A DNA stretch of 64,000 bases from assembly GCA_023548195.1 (NCBI GenBank), contig JAJHZJ010000252.1:4476841-4540840 (forward strand), given 5' to 3'. This document shows positions 1 through 10,230 of this stretch, piece after piece (within the stretch, counting starts at the first letter, position 1; each line of letters begins with the position of its first letter). The position numbers and the translations under genes are program-made. The DNA comes from Bettongia penicillata ogilbyi. Its lineage: Eukaryota; Chordata; Mammalia; Diprotodontia; Potoroidae. The notes under the pieces are model-generated. The model ran no database searches. It was not told the origin of the DNA and saw only the letters and a program-made list of their open reading frames with translations.

Positions 1-220
1 AGGAAAGCAAACTAATACATATATGAAATGGTCCAACTGTTGTGGATATTAATATGGAATTATGCAATAAATGTGACTAAACTGTCCCTTTGGCCCAGCA
101 ATTCAACTACTAGGCTTATGCACAAAAGAAGTCAAAGACAAAGCAAAGGACCAATATATATTATAACAGCACTTTTCATAGTAGCAAAGAACCTTAAACA
201 ATAGGGTGTGTTATATATAG
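1..220 (+). mobile_element. L1 ORF2 C-terminal fragment (5' part of a split copy)
   Basis: The sequence is a diverged form of the L1 ORF2 C-terminal region seen much more clearly at 15950-16140 (ccctttggcccagcaattc, then a tract ending in gtagcaaagaac). It enters from the left edge and stops near 220. Matching L1 sequence resumes near 2165, so about 1.95 kb appears inserted and about 45 bp of L1 is missing at the junction. It is non-coding now because of many stops. Confidence 0.75.
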
Positions 221-609
221 GCCAGAGCCAAGCAGGTAGATCTGGTACCTCAGATTTGATGTTAGAATGAAATTGAACACCTGGACATATGGCACTTAAT
301 CAAAAAAAAAAAAAGATTCACCTAGCTGTAATAGAAGAAGGATATTAAGCAAGAACACCATGTTGATTTAACCAAATATAGCTCCCAGGTCACTTGGTTG
401 CCTGTGGTAATCCACTGGTCAAGCATAAAAGAGCAGTGGAATTGTGGAGTTTTTGTACTCATATGACCAGGAAGCCATATCAACAAATCTAGTCCTTAGT
501 TACCTGAGAGAGCCTTAGTCTCCTGAGCCATTTAAACCATAAGGCTGGTTTCAGTATCTTTTTAAGGAAAAAAACTAAACTGTGTAGGAAGAGGTTTAAG
601 ATTTTGCTC
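221..609. other. Unclassified sequence inside the split L1
   Basis: No family, ORF or RNA recognised. A 13-base A run at 301-313 could be an old retroposon tail. This is the left part of the material separating the two L1 pieces. Confidence 0.4.
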
Positions 610-860
610 CCACCACATGCCACCCTTTCATGTTCGATCATTTTTCAGTCATGTCCAACTCTTCATAACCCCCAAAGATACTAGACTGATTTATCATTTC
701 CTTCCCCAATTCATTTTACAGCTGAAGAAACTGAGGTAAACAGGGTTAAATAACTTGCCCAGGGTCACACTGCTAATAAGTGTCTGAGGCCAGATTTGGA
801 TTCAGGAAGATGAGTCTTTCTGACTGCAGTGCCAGTATTTTATCAACTGGTCTTCTGAAG
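610..860 (-). mobile_element. tRNA-derived SINE with RTE-like tail, antisense
   Basis: Read on the minus strand it runs from a tRNA-like head region (complement near 780-860) through the conserved part whose complement reads cttgcccagggtcacac, to the tail region whose complement reads gtcatgtccaactcttc. The tail matches the ending of the sense copies at 4957 and 49676. Marsupial SINEs of this group share 3' ends with RTE LINEs. Old copy with many substitutions. Confidence 0.75.
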
Positions 861-2164
861 GATCTTCTACTATTTAAATGGCTTTAGACAACCCTGATTT
901 TGGCATTTCAATAAGCTCACCTCAGGCAACATGAGAAGAGGAAAAACTATGCCAACAAGATAGAAAAAAGAGAGAGAGAGAGAGACAACAAAGGATGAAA
1001 TGGTTCCCTATGCCATGGGTAATGCCAACTCTGCAGTTATGGTGAGTCTTCGCATGTAAAGAAGTGACCAGGAGCAGCATTGGTAATATCAGGGCTAAAG
1101 ACACTTCCTATACAATCATTGATTCTCATGATAGATCAGGTCACCTGGAGTTAGGTGGCTGGCTAATAGATCATATTACTTTTTTGCATTCAACCTGTCC
1201 TAGTACCAGGGTTGATACCAAGAATCTCCTTGTGCCACCATACACTTCATCTTTCTTCCCTGAGGACTTGAAGATTCCATGAAGAGGAGAACACTAAGCC
1301 TTTGTCCCTATAGAGACCTCTTCTGAAGGATTTCCTGCCTCTTCTTTGGAGTTAGAAATACACTTTCACCTCCTGCCTGTAAACAGAAGGCAAGCTACTT
1401 CCCAAAAATGCTATACACTGGTCCTGTAAACCTTCTCCGAGTCCTGTACTGGTAGAATTAGGAAGTGGCAACATCAGTTCCAGATTACATTGAGCCTACC
1501 TTTGTCACTGTCCAGGTCTGTGTCCATTCTCCTGGGACCTGTATATCTACCCACACTGCTGCTTCTGACACCTGTTTTTTGGGGGGCTTAGTAGACAGTG
1601 TAATCTCCACTCTATCACCAGGAGGCAAGCCACTCCATATCTCTAACAGCTACCCTTTGGTCCTCCAAGCCATCCTTATAAAAGAATGTTCAGTGATTTA
1701 TGAGTACTATACTATCAGCAATATGGAAAGACTAATCAGTTCCAGATTCCAGTGAGCAAAGGATCTACCTTTGATAATGCCCGTACTCAGGGCCACTCTG
1801 CCAGGGCCTGAATATCAGCCTACCATTGCCACTGCAGTCTATATCAATATTTTTCTTTACTGGGGCCCAAGTGCCACCCTGTTATGCCAGGGTAGGGGAA
1901 CTGCTATAGGTACTTTCACTGCCAGACCTGACTCTGTTTCTCTATGCTGGAGTTAACACCACTGAAGCCTGGAGGCCTGCCTCTCTTATGCCAAGGCAGG
2001 AACATTAACATAGATCGTATCGTTACTGTGAACTACTATCGCCCTAAGCTGGAGCCCAATATTGACCCCCTAGGTCAGGACCTGACTCTACCCCACTATG
2101 TCAGGCCCATGTCTATGGGTGGTCAGACCTGGCCTACAAGAAGGTGCTCATCAGCTGGAAGGAC
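861..2164. other. Unclassified, relatively GC-rich insert with internal direct repeats
   Basis: This 1.3 kb block lies between the SINE and the right half of the split L1. It has weak internal repeats: gttccagatta near 1476 and gttccagattc near 1738, each followed within 35 bp by ctacctttg. It carries ORFs of 96 and 83 codons (1465-1755 and 1944-2195) that resemble no protein I recognise. A retroelement 5' UTR or LTR-like element is possible, but I could not assign it. A short (GA)n lies near 970-984. Confidence 0.4.
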
Positions 2165-2640
2165 TGCAAACAAACAAACACACTATGCTATATGAATGCA
2201 GTAGAATATTATTGTGTAGTTTAAAAAATGAGGATAGAAGAAATGCAGAGAAACATGACAAGATTCCTATCAACTAAATGATTCAGAGTAAAGTAGAATT
2301 AAAAAAAGCAACAGAGGTCGTAATGAAAACCGGTAAATTAAAAGACCACCTTTAAAAGGAAATCAAAATGAGTAACTGGAGAAACCCTGAAGAATCTATC
2401 AATGAACTATGTCTCCCTCTTTCTTACATCAAAGAAATGGGTACCACTAGAGAAGAATGTTATATATATTGTCAGATGCTCTCTCAGTAGCAAATTTCTT
2501 TGCTTAATTTGTCACAAGGAAGGGAAGCTCTTTCTGGAGAGGGGGTAGAGAAGTAGGTCTTCCCCTGCCTCTCTACTCCAAGTCATTATGAAATAAAGAC
2601 AAAAACGTATCCATAAAACATTTTTTTAAATAATGTATGC
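2165..2640 (+). mobile_element. L1 3' end (right half of the split copy)
   Basis: The match resumes with the ORF2 C-terminal sequence (tatatgaatgcagtagaat, compare 16194-16213), then a diverged 3' UTR. Together with 1-220 this is one old sense L1 3' end interrupted by other sequence. No intact reading frame remains. Confidence 0.65.
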
Positions 2641-2644
2641 CCTT

Positions 2645-2865
2645 TCCAATGTGATAGAGGCATGGTTTGGCAGCATGGTGAAGAGTACACAGGACTTTAA
2701 ATCAGAAGATATGTTTTCAAATCCAGACTGTTACTATTACTAAATGATCCTGGCTAAGTTATTTCACCTCTACAGGGCTCACTCACCATCTTCATATGTA
2801 AAATGAGGGGTCAGAGCCAAACGATGTCTGAGGTGCCTTCTGGTTCTAAGTCATGATTTTTCTTA
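2645..2865 (+). mobile_element. MIR/CORE-SINE, sense
   Basis: It has the MIR order: a tRNA-like head (gcatggtgaagagtacacag), the CORE region with a decayed form of ctgggcaagttatttcacctc, the tail gtaaaatgaggggtcagag, and a final ccttctggttctaag. Old, ubiquitous therian SINE family. Confidence 0.75.
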
Positions 2866-4080
2866 GTTTAAGACAAAGTGGCGATTTCTTTCACTTAAAT
2901 AATTGTGACTTTTAACACAAACCTGATTATCAGAAGGATGAGGTTTCATGGACTTGTTCACTCTAAATGAAAGCAAAATTCATTTTTAGAAACTTCAAAA
3001 ATTCTACTGTAAATTGTAAATATATTTTAATGCATTTATATTAATATTAATGAATTTTGATTGGTGTGAATTTTTTATGATTACAATCGGAATTGTTAGA
3101 ATGTTTTATTTTGTAATCACAAAATTCATGCAACATCACACCTAACTACTGCCTATTACCCTGCTAATCTGGATCTGGCTAGGTTACTTTGTTTTCTCTT
3201 AAACATGTTACCACAGTCATTAAGTTAGACAAAGCTGTTTTTAACTGATTTTAAGCAAAAATACTGGAGAAAAGTTTTTAAGCTACTTGAGGGTGATAGC
3301 CATGTATGGGGCTTTCCCATTTCCCATGGTACCTAATAGTGTTAAACAGTGATGTTCATTTAAATCCAGGGTTTTTAAATAGATGGCAAGCTAATCAGCA
3401 ATGCCACTAGGCTGGCAAGCACTATACTGGGGTATATAAATAGATGCATGCCATAGACAGACCATGAGGTAACCCCTCCTTTCATTCCCGGCATGAGCCA
3501 GGTCTTTCTATAATGTAAAGGAGTACATTCAAAGTCTGAAGCATGATAGGGAGAATTTGGGCAAAAATAGGATTAAAGACTGGGAAATTAAGACTAGGAA
3601 AAAATTCTAAACAGAAGGGAGCTTAGCTGAGGTAAATAAAATTAGTCTGAAGGAAGACATCAGTGTATTCAAATAGAAAAAGGAATTCTATAAGGTCTGA
3701 TATGTAATACACATTGTCTGTAGGGTGCCCTTCTTTCTCCTCTCCCTAAAAGCATGCTTTCTCAAGAATTAGATCTAAACATACCATTTAAAAGGCTCCC
3801 CTGCTTAACTGGGATTGAGGATTCCTCCACAATCAGTCCTTTGCCATAAATCAACTAAATTTAGGCATCACAGTCCCCAGTTTGCTATGTGGAAGTAAAA
3901 ATGGCCCTAAAACAAAGGTGAGACAAGCAGCTGGATTAGAACCTGCTTATACAGAGGATACCCATACTGAACCACTGATTCCTAGGTTATCTCTGAAAGA
4001 AGGGGATACTAAATGCCTGGGGAAAATCCTAGACAGTACAACTGTCTAGGACAAGTGAAGGAATATGAATAACGAACAAT
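2866..4080. other. No gene or recognised repeat
   Basis: AT-rich sequence without a recognisable ORF or family. It holds one imperfect inverted repeat, listed separately at 3063-3142. Confidence 0.5.
3063..3142. repeat. Imperfect palindrome (hairpin-forming)
   Basis: The left arm at 3063-3086 starts ggtgtgaa and ends gattacaa. The right arm at 3111-3142 starts ttgtaatcac and ends tcacacc. The arms are complementary apart from a short bulge in the right arm, around a 24-nt loop. It could be the remnant of a palindromic DNA transposon or a chance foldback. Confidence 0.5.
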
Positions 4081-4084
4081 TCAC

Positions 4085-4262
4085 ACATCACTAGGGGCTA
4101 CAATGAGTAGAGGAAATACACCTGGAGTCAGAAAAACTAGTTCAAATCTTGCTTCAGGCACTTACGTGCTGGTCAAGTGACTTAATTGCTCTCAGTCTAT
4201 TTCTCCATCTGTAAAATGGAGATAATAATAGTCCCTAATTTACAGGTAAGGCCCAAATGAGC
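4085..4262 (+). mobile_element. MIR/CORE-SINE, sense
   Basis: MIR-type body with ggagtcagaaaaactagttc, tcaagtgacttaattgctc and the 3' part ctgtaaaatggagataataa. It ends where an ATAC-rich microsatellite begins. Confidence 0.8.
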
Positions 4263-4263
4263 T

Positions 4264-4455
4264 CTCATATACATACATACACATATATACACACATGCAT
4301 GCATATACATATGTGTATGTTTACACATATGTATGTGTATGTATATGGATTCTGATGATTATACTGTCTTTTCAACCAGGAACTTTCCTCATTACTTGAC
4401 TCTTCCTTCTACCATATACACATATACATACTTATATAGAAATGCATACATACAC
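4264..4455. repeat. ATAC/ACAT-rich microsatellite split by a 65-bp unit
   Basis: Imperfect ATAC/ACAT/TATG repeats fill 4264-4348 and 4412-4455. Between them is a non-repetitive piece (about 4349-4411) that closely matches 5792-5862, sharing caaccaggaact. The copies suggest a dispersed repeat fragment sitting within a microsatellite. Confidence 0.7.
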
Positions 4456-4669
4456 CATGGAAACCTGCCAATGCTATAAATCAGGGCCTGATTTATTGTT
4501 TTCTCGACATCTAGATTTAAGAAAGAGATGGAGAAAATGGCAATAAATGCAGATTAAATTTGAAAATGTGCCATGGGTGTATTGTGGATTTTTTTGTTTG
4601 TTTTCCAGAGAGTTGATTGCTAAATATGCCTCTGAACTCCCATTTAGACAGTTCTCATTCTCACATTTG
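4456..4669. other. No recognised feature
   Basis: Short unclassified stretch leading into the CR1/L3 fragment. ORFs here lack similarity to known families. Confidence 0.4.
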
Positions 4670-4955
4670 CATAGTGGCTCTTTGCCCTTTTGTATGGCTC
4701 TAAATCTTAAGAAGTGTTTCCTTATATCAAGCCTAAATTTGCTTCTGCAACTTACACACATTTGGTTATTATCCACATGTCAGTCCCTCAAAAGTTAGAA
4801 AACCTTTATCATGAGCCCTTGTGTCTTCTCTTTTCCGGGTTAAACATCTCTACTTCTTTCCATCTATCCTCATATGACTCGAACTCAAGTCCCTTTATGC
4901 CCATTGCTACTATCCTCTGAATATTCTAATATTTATTAACATCCTTCCTAAAATG
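4670..4955 (-). mobile_element. CR1/L3 LINE 3' coding fragment, antisense
   Basis: The plus strand carries the complement of the CR1/L3 C-terminal and 3' region: gtcttctcttttccgggtta, then catctatcctcatatgac and a final cttcctaaaatgtg. The sense copy at 20600-21420 covers overlapping parts of the same family. Heavily decayed, with no ORF. Confidence 0.7.
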
Positions 4956-4956
4956 T

Positions 4957-5187
4957 GAGGGACAACTAGGTGGAAGATTCAGAAATACTTCTCTTCGTAA
5001 GTTTAAATATGGCAGACACTTACTAAACGCATGACCCTGGGCAAGTCATTTAACTCTGTTTCCCTCAGTTTCCTCATCTGTAAAATGGGATGGAGAAGGA
5101 AATGACAAATCATTCCAGTATCTTTGTCAAGAAAACCCCAAATGGGGTCACAAAGAGTCCAAGAAGACTGAAAATAATTGACCAACA
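4957..5187 (+). mobile_element. tRNA-derived SINE with RTE-like tail, sense
   Basis: Head region near 4957-4990, CORE-like region with ccctgggcaagtcatttaac, then the diagnostic 3' part: ggagaaggaaatgacaaatc, aaaaccccaaatggggtcac and aaagagtccaagaagactga. The tail resembles the RTE 3' end at 18800-18842, the usual basis for LINE-dependent mobilisation. Confidence 0.85.
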
Positions 5188-5211
5188 CTAGCAGCTGGTG
5201 GCATTAGGGAA

Positions 5212-5602
5212 AGGTTCAGGCAGCTCTTGAGTTAAACCCTGAAGGAAATTCAGGACTCTAAAAAAGTGATGGTGAGGAGGGAGGGCCTTGAAGGCACTGG
5301 ATAAAAAAGTATAGAGACAGGAGATTTTGTGTCCAGTATAAAAAAATCAATGTAACTGGATATGCATAAAGTGAAATGACCAGAAAGATAAGTTGCAACT
5401 AGGTTGTAAAGGGCATTGAATGCCAAACAGAAGAGTTTATATTTGATCCTTGAAGCTCTAAGAAGTTATTGAGTACAGAGGTGGCATGCGCTTTAGGAAA
5501 GTCACTTTAGTAGTTCCATGGAGGACAGATCACACAGAAGGGAAACTAGAGGCAGGTGGCTATTGCAATAGTTCAGGTGAGAGGTGATGAGGGCCTTTCA
5601 TT
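5212..5602 (-). mobile_element. L2 LINE 3' non-coding region, antisense
   Basis: Complement of the L2 segment after the reverse transcriptase. Markers are ggttgtaaagggcattgaa, atgccaaacagaag, tatatttgatccttgaag and ggctattgcaatagttcag. The same marker series recurs at 5890, 17590, 18843, 25960 and 47380. No coding capacity. Confidence 0.8.
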
Positions 5603-5889
5603 GTTCTCCCAGCTACACTTTCCTCTCAGTGCCACGACTCAGCTATTTTCTCACCCACAGCTCCTTTCAGACCCTGGATCTTTTCACTTTGGGACATTCC
5701 TCCACCATGCTAATCCCCTCTGATGAGTTCCTTCCAGGGTCCTCATATTAGGGGCTGACCCAATCCCTGTTCTCTGTACTGTGGACTCTCTGACTTCTGA
5801 TGACTCAATCGTCTTCTCAACCAGGAACTTTTCTCACTACCTGGACTCTTTCTTCTACCGCATCATCCCCCTTCTCTCATTAGTAAATT
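5603..5889. repeat. Unclassified segment containing a dispersed repeat unit
   Basis: No gene. About 70 bp at 5792-5862 (tctgatgact through ttctacc) is repeated with changes at 4349-4411. Family not identified. Confidence 0.5.
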
Positions 5890-6600
5890 CAGTCTCAGTT
5901 AGTCAACTAGTATTTATTAAGGGCCAGACATAGTGTTGAGCACTGAAGATACAAAGAAATATCCTGTCCTCCCATCTCCACCCAAAATTCTCTGCCCTCA
6001 AGAAGCTCATGATCTAATGATGGAGACAATATGAAAGCAACTATGCACAGATAAGCTTTTAAATATGGGATATCTTATACAGGATAAATTTAGAGTCATT
6101 TCAGGGGAAAGCACTTAGAACAAGAAAGACCAGGAAAGACTTCTTGCAGAAGGTAGGACCTTAGCTTGAAGAAATTCAGGGAATCTAGGATGTAGAGATA
6201 AGAGGAGAGAGAGTTCCAGAAATAGGGGAGTGCCAGTGAAAATTCAAAGAGTTGGGAGACATACGATCCTGTGCAAGGAACAACAAGGAGACCAAGGTGA
6301 CCTGATTGTAGAGTACCTGGAAGGGAGTAAGGTGGAAGAATATTAGAAAGTAGGAAGGGGCCAGATGATGAAAGATTTCTTTGTAGGTCAAAAGAGAGTT
6401 TTATATTTGATCCTGAAGATGAGAATTATTCGAGTTTATTGAATGTGCTTTAGGTAGATCACTTTGATAGCTGAATGAAGGATGGATTGGAGCAGGAAGA
6501 AATATGGGGAAGGGAAACCAGCCAATAGCTGTTGCAATAGTCCAGGCATGATGTAATGAGGTACTGCACCAGCAAGTATACAAGATATATACAAAAGTCA
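5890..6600 (-). mobile_element. L2 LINE 3' half, antisense (first part of a split copy)
   Basis: It starts with the complement of the L2 3' terminus (tatttattaagggccagac, then tgttgagcactgaagatac). It runs through ttcttgcagaaggtaggacc, gtgccagtgaaaattc and tatatttgatcctgaagatg to gttgcaatagtccaggcatg. L2 sequence resumes at about 7385, so 6601-7384 interrupts one element. Confidence 0.85.
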
Positions 6601-6895
6601 TAATAAAGATCGTTGCTTCCAGGGCCTCCATTTTGTGGATGGGTTCAGGCTGTTCGTGATTCATTCTCTCCTGTACCTCTCACTCTTTGGACTTTGCCAC
6701 CAGGCTCCAAGCGAGAACCTTCTCTCCCCATCCTCCACCCCTAACTCCCATCCTCTACTTTTAAGCTCTTTTTATACATTGTCACTCATTAGAATGTAAG
6801 TTCCTTTAGGGCAAGTAATATCTTTCTTTTTGTTTATATTTATATCACCAGTGCTTAGTAAAGTGCCTGGTACATAGAAAGTGCTTTAAAAAAAG
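6601..6895 (+). mobile_element. L2/MIR3-like 3' end, sense, after unclassified sequence
   Basis: 6601-6690 is unclassified. 6690-6895 ends in the classic sense terminus: attagaatgtaagttccttt, then cagtgcttagtaaagtgc and tggtacatagaaagtgc. It is part of the material interrupting the antisense L2. Confidence 0.65.
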
Positions 6896-7270
6896 TGTCA
6901 GATCTAAACCAATTGGGAAATATTAATTACTCATGGGTAGACCAAGCCAATATAATAAAAATGATAATTCTACCTAAGTTAGTAAACTAATTCAATGTCA
7001 TACCAATCAAACCACCCAAAATATTTTATAGAGCTAGAAAAATAATCACAAAATTCATCTGGAAGAACAAAAGTTCAAGTACGTTGAGGGAATTATGTGA
7101 AAAGATGTGAAAAAGAATGCAAAAGAAGGGGGCTTCACCATACTAGTGCTCAAACTTTATTACAAAATGATAATCATCAGAATTATCTGATACTTGTTAA
7201 GAAACAGAGTGATGGATCAGTGGAATAGACTAGGTACACAATACACACAATACACAGTAGGAAACAACCA
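6896..7270 (+). mobile_element. L1 ORF2 fragment, sense
   Basis: Decayed L1 ORF2 from the region after the reverse transcriptase. Translated pieces read NSMSYQSNHPKYFIELEK and SSGRTKV, with frame changes and stops between them. It is followed by a short MIR/L2-like end (catagtaagtgcttaatag) near 7290. Confidence 0.65.
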
Positions 7271-7384
7271 TAATCTTGTATTTGACAGATGCATAGTAAG
7301 TGCTTAATAGATGTTTGTTGTTTGTTGCCTATTTCCTAAAATAAGCTGGTATATGTATAAATGAAGAGAAAGAGATAAATACAT

Positions 7385-8010
7385 GAAACACCGTGAAGGT
7401 CAAAATACCACATTTGGCAGCTGATTGTGGGGTAGGTGAAAAGAATGACTCCTAGGTTGCAAACTTGAGTAATGAAGGGTGGTCTTGTCCTCAACAGAAA
7501 TAGGGAACTTAAGAAGAGGGGCAGGTTTTTGGAGAAAAATCATGAGTTTTGTTTTTTGTATGTTAAGCTTAACATGCCTATGAAATATCCAGTTAGAAAT
7601 GTCCAACAAGGGAGGTGGGAGGGGAAATCAGGTGTGAGATACATTGATCTAGGAGTCATCAGCCTGGAAGTGATAATTAAGTCTATGTGAACTGATGAGA
7701 TTATCAAAAGAGAGAATGTAAAGAAAGACAGAGAGAGGCAGAGACAGACACAGAGAAAGACATACACACACACACACACACACACACAGAGGGAGAAAGA
7801 AAGAGAGAAAGAGAGAGACAGTCAGACAGACAGACACAGGGAGACAGAGACAGGACACTGAGAAAGACAGAGACAAAGAGAAGCAAACCTAGGACAGTCT
7901 TAGGGTATATTCACATTTTAGGGTGTGACATAGATGATTATCCAGCGAAAGAAACCAAGGAGTGGTCAGACAGGTAGAATGAGAACCAGGAGAAAACAAT
8001 CTCATGAAAA
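7385..8010 (-). mobile_element. L2 LINE reverse transcriptase region, antisense (second part of split copy)
   Basis: Complement of L2 RT. The minus frame at 7400-7609 reads MLDISNWIFHRHVKLNIQKT, equivalent to DISKWMFSRHLKLNMLK in the sense L2 at 13.9 kb. The strand then passes the YADD box position (7660-7690, read as HFQADDS) and a purine-rich part now expanded to a microsatellite. It resumes at gcaaacctaggacagtctta and ends near 8010. Non-functional through stops and the expansion. Confidence 0.85.
7705..7880. repeat. (GA)n/(CA)n/(CAGA)n compound microsatellite inside L2
   Basis: Purine-rich GAGA and CAGA repeats flank an uninterrupted (AC)n run at 7764-7788. L2 continues on both sides, so the array grew from an L2-internal purine tract. 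The SLSLS/VCVCV ORFs on the minus strand are artefacts of the repeat. Confidence 0.9.
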
Positions 8011-8029
8011 TTTTATTCCTAGAATTTAT

Positions 8030-8407
8030 GTCTTTCTTACCGTAGCTCCAGACCTCATCAGCCTTTTCAGCTACCATATCGCAGTATTGACTCAGATTGA
8101 GCCTGCAGTTCACTGAATTCTCCAAATCATTTTCTAGACAAACTGCTTGTACCTGTGAAATCAATTTTTTTAAAAACTTGTGTAAGCCTTTACACTTCTA
8201 TTTATTTAAACACCTTCTTCTTCAATTCAGCCCAGTGTTCTAACTTGTTGACTTATTTTGGATGCTGACTCTGCCTTCCAGTGTGTCCCTCCCAGTTTCA
8301 AGTCATCTAAAATTTGATGAGCATAAGATTTGTGCTTTTTCTGCTTTTATCCACATCATTGATAGAAATGGTAAACAGCGATAGAGTCGAGCATAGATTC
8401 CCTAGAA
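8030..8407 (-). mobile_element. CR1/L3 LINE, antisense (left part)
   Basis: Complement of CR1/L3 coding sequence. Markers are cagattgagcctgcagttca, gtgtaagcctttacacttct, gttctaacttgttgacttat, tcaagtcatctaaaatttga and tccacatcattgatagaaat. It resumes after a hAT-like insertion at 8622. Confidence 0.75.
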
Positions 8408-8621
8408 CAAAGATGTCGAACAGGAAGCCTGCAGACCACGCTAAGTTCCAAAACACTCCAGTGCAACACAAACCAGCTTAAAATAAAATGGGGGAATATT
8501 TAATAAAATTAAAAAATATAGAATAGAACATAGATAGTGTTAATATGTGGTTTTCTAAGTCAACATACTGCCCACAGGTATTTGTATATAGGGCTTAGTA
8601 GCTCCAGTTTCTATTTGAGTT
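8408..8621. mobile_element. hAT-like non-autonomous DNA transposon nested in CR1
   Basis: The left end caaagatgtcgaacaggaag and the right end tctatttgagtt resemble decayed hAT (Charlie/Tip100-type) termini, with no transposase ORF between. CR1 sequence is continuous across it. Exact ends and the expected 8-bp duplication are not clear. Confidence 0.5.
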
Positions 8622-8960
8622 GGCCATCAATCATCTTTGTAACACTGAACCATGAATGGACACTTTGTGCTCAGGCATTCATCTGTTTCTAAATCCATCT
8701 AACCTGCTATCATTTAGACAATGTCTATCCATCTTTTAAAAAAACATAACTCACTTCCTGAAACGTTTTGCTAAAATTGAAGTGAATTATATCCACATTA
8801 GCCCTACCTTCCCATAGTCTGCCACAACTTGCTCTTCATAAAGTTAGTCACTTCCTTCATTAGTTGCTATTTCTTTACTTATTCTATATTCATATGCCAT
8901 TTATTTATTAACCTGCTCTAGAATTTTGAAAGAAATAGCAGTCAATCTCAGTGGCCGATA
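8622..8960 (-). mobile_element. CR1/L3 LINE, antisense (right part)
   Basis: Continuation of the CR1/L3 complement: ccatctaacctgctatcatt, then ttgctaaaattgaagtgaat and ctgctctagaattttgaaag. Together with 8030-8407 it represents about 700 bp of one old element. Confidence 0.7.
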
Positions 8961-9754
8961 ATGGGCAGGTAGTGAGAAATAGTCTTATACTCAAAGTGGT
9001 GTCCCAAATAGGCGTACATGGCAATGGTGATGGTGAAAAGTCCAAATCACCAAATCACCCCATGAAGAATGGACTCTCCTTCTTTGTCTTTCAGATCCCC
9101 ACAGACTTCAAACAACTTGTGCATAAAAATATTGTGCAATTTAAACTTTAATTTTCTTTAAGTCAAATGATTGATTTCATTAAAAAAAGACTTCTCAGTT
9201 ACAAAAGATATAGCAAACATCAATCATACACATTTGGCATAAAAATATTCCTCCATTTCTTTAAACTACATCTTTGAGAATAGTCCATAAGTTATAATAA
9301 TAACATATCTATAGAGAACCTCAAGGTTTACAAAGCTTTTGACAAACTGTATCTCAAATAATACTTAGACTGATGAAGGGATAAGGAGAAAAGACTTTCA
9401 CAAACACTATTCTGCAGCACACTTTCCCTTTGCAGTCACACAATTGAGGGGTACAGAGAATGCAAGATCCAACTCTGCTTATTCTTTGTTGATCTTGATT
9501 GTTTTTTTTTTTTTAGTATTAGGTTCCATAAAGCAAAATGTCACCTAAAAGTCAAAATCATACAAACTTCATTGAAAGATGCAAATATAGCCACTACTTT
9601 GACCCCTGACCTTATTATTAATGCCAGGTGAGACAAAAAAAAAGGTAGACATATGATTGTGAAGGGTTGAGGGGGTTTTTTTCCACTACTGTGAAGGATG
9701 TCCAGTATAGAGACCAAATAGAAGGAAGACTTCCCCCATAGATCTTGAGGTAAG
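8961..9754. other. No gene; short MIR-like piece
   Basis: No ORF with recognisable similarity. 9300-9372 (cctcaaggtttacaaagctt) is a probable antisense MIR end. Poly-T near 9501 and A runs near 9637 are single mononucleotide tracts. Confidence 0.45.
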
Positions 9755-9930
9755 CTATTATTTTTTAAAAATAGATTTTATTGATATCTCTTGTTTTTAC
9801 ATTGACTAGATTTTTTTTCCTTTTTCTATCCACTCCTTTTCACCCAGAAAGACACCTTAAGAGATAACAAATATTTTTAAAAAGAAATATAATAAAAACA
9901 TCCAGTAAAACCAATCTGATATTATTATAT
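9755..9930 (-). mobile_element. L1-type 3' end, antisense
   Basis: Starts with an A-tail complement (tattttttaaaaatagattt, then tattgatatctcttgttttt). It then follows the complement of the 3' end seen in sense orientation at 50160-50325 (shared part near cttaagagataacaa). Truncated at about 175 bp. Confidence 0.6.
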
Positions 9931-10012
9931 TGTACTTTAAGATTCACAAAGCACCATACAGACATTTTTGACCCTCACAACCACACTTTAAGATAGTTAC
10001 TACTATTATTCT
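9931..10012 (-). mobile_element. MIR SINE, antisense (left part, split by a SINE)
   Basis: Complement of MIR: ttcacaaagcaccatacag, then gaccctcacaaccacac. The other half follows the SINE at 10231. The flanking words ttactactattatt and taactactgtcatc look like a decayed target-site duplication (10 of 14 match). Confidence 0.7.
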
Positions 10013-10230
10013 GGGGGTAGCTAGGTTGCCCAATGGATAGAGCACTGGACCTAGAATCAGAAGACCAGAGTTCAATTCTGGCCTCAGATACTAGCTGTGT
10101 GACCTTGGACTAGTCACTTAACCCTTGCCCTCATAAAATGAAAAGGAAATGTCAAACCATTACAGTATCTTTGCCAAGAAAACCCCATGGACAGCTGGTC
10201 CACAGTGTCACAAAGACTCAGACAATAACT
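10013..10230 (+). mobile_element. tRNA-derived SINE with RTE-like tail, sense, nested in MIR
   Basis: Nearly complete. The head is gggggtagctaggttgccca with ggatagagcactggacctag (tRNA-like B-box area gttcaattctgg). The middle is gctgtgtgaccttggactag, and the tail has ggaaatgtcaaaccattaca and gtgtcacaaagactcagac. It splits an antisense MIR, so it is younger than that copy. Confidence 0.9.

Noticed and set aside
1465..1755. 96-codon ORF as a possible exon
   Set aside because: No recognisable domain, no splice or codon-usage support, and it lies in an unclassified insert inside an L1.
10013..10060. tRNA gene at the SINE head
   Set aside because: The head has tRNA-like promoter text, but there is no complete cloverleaf, and the body continues into a SINE tail. 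The same applies to the other SINE heads.
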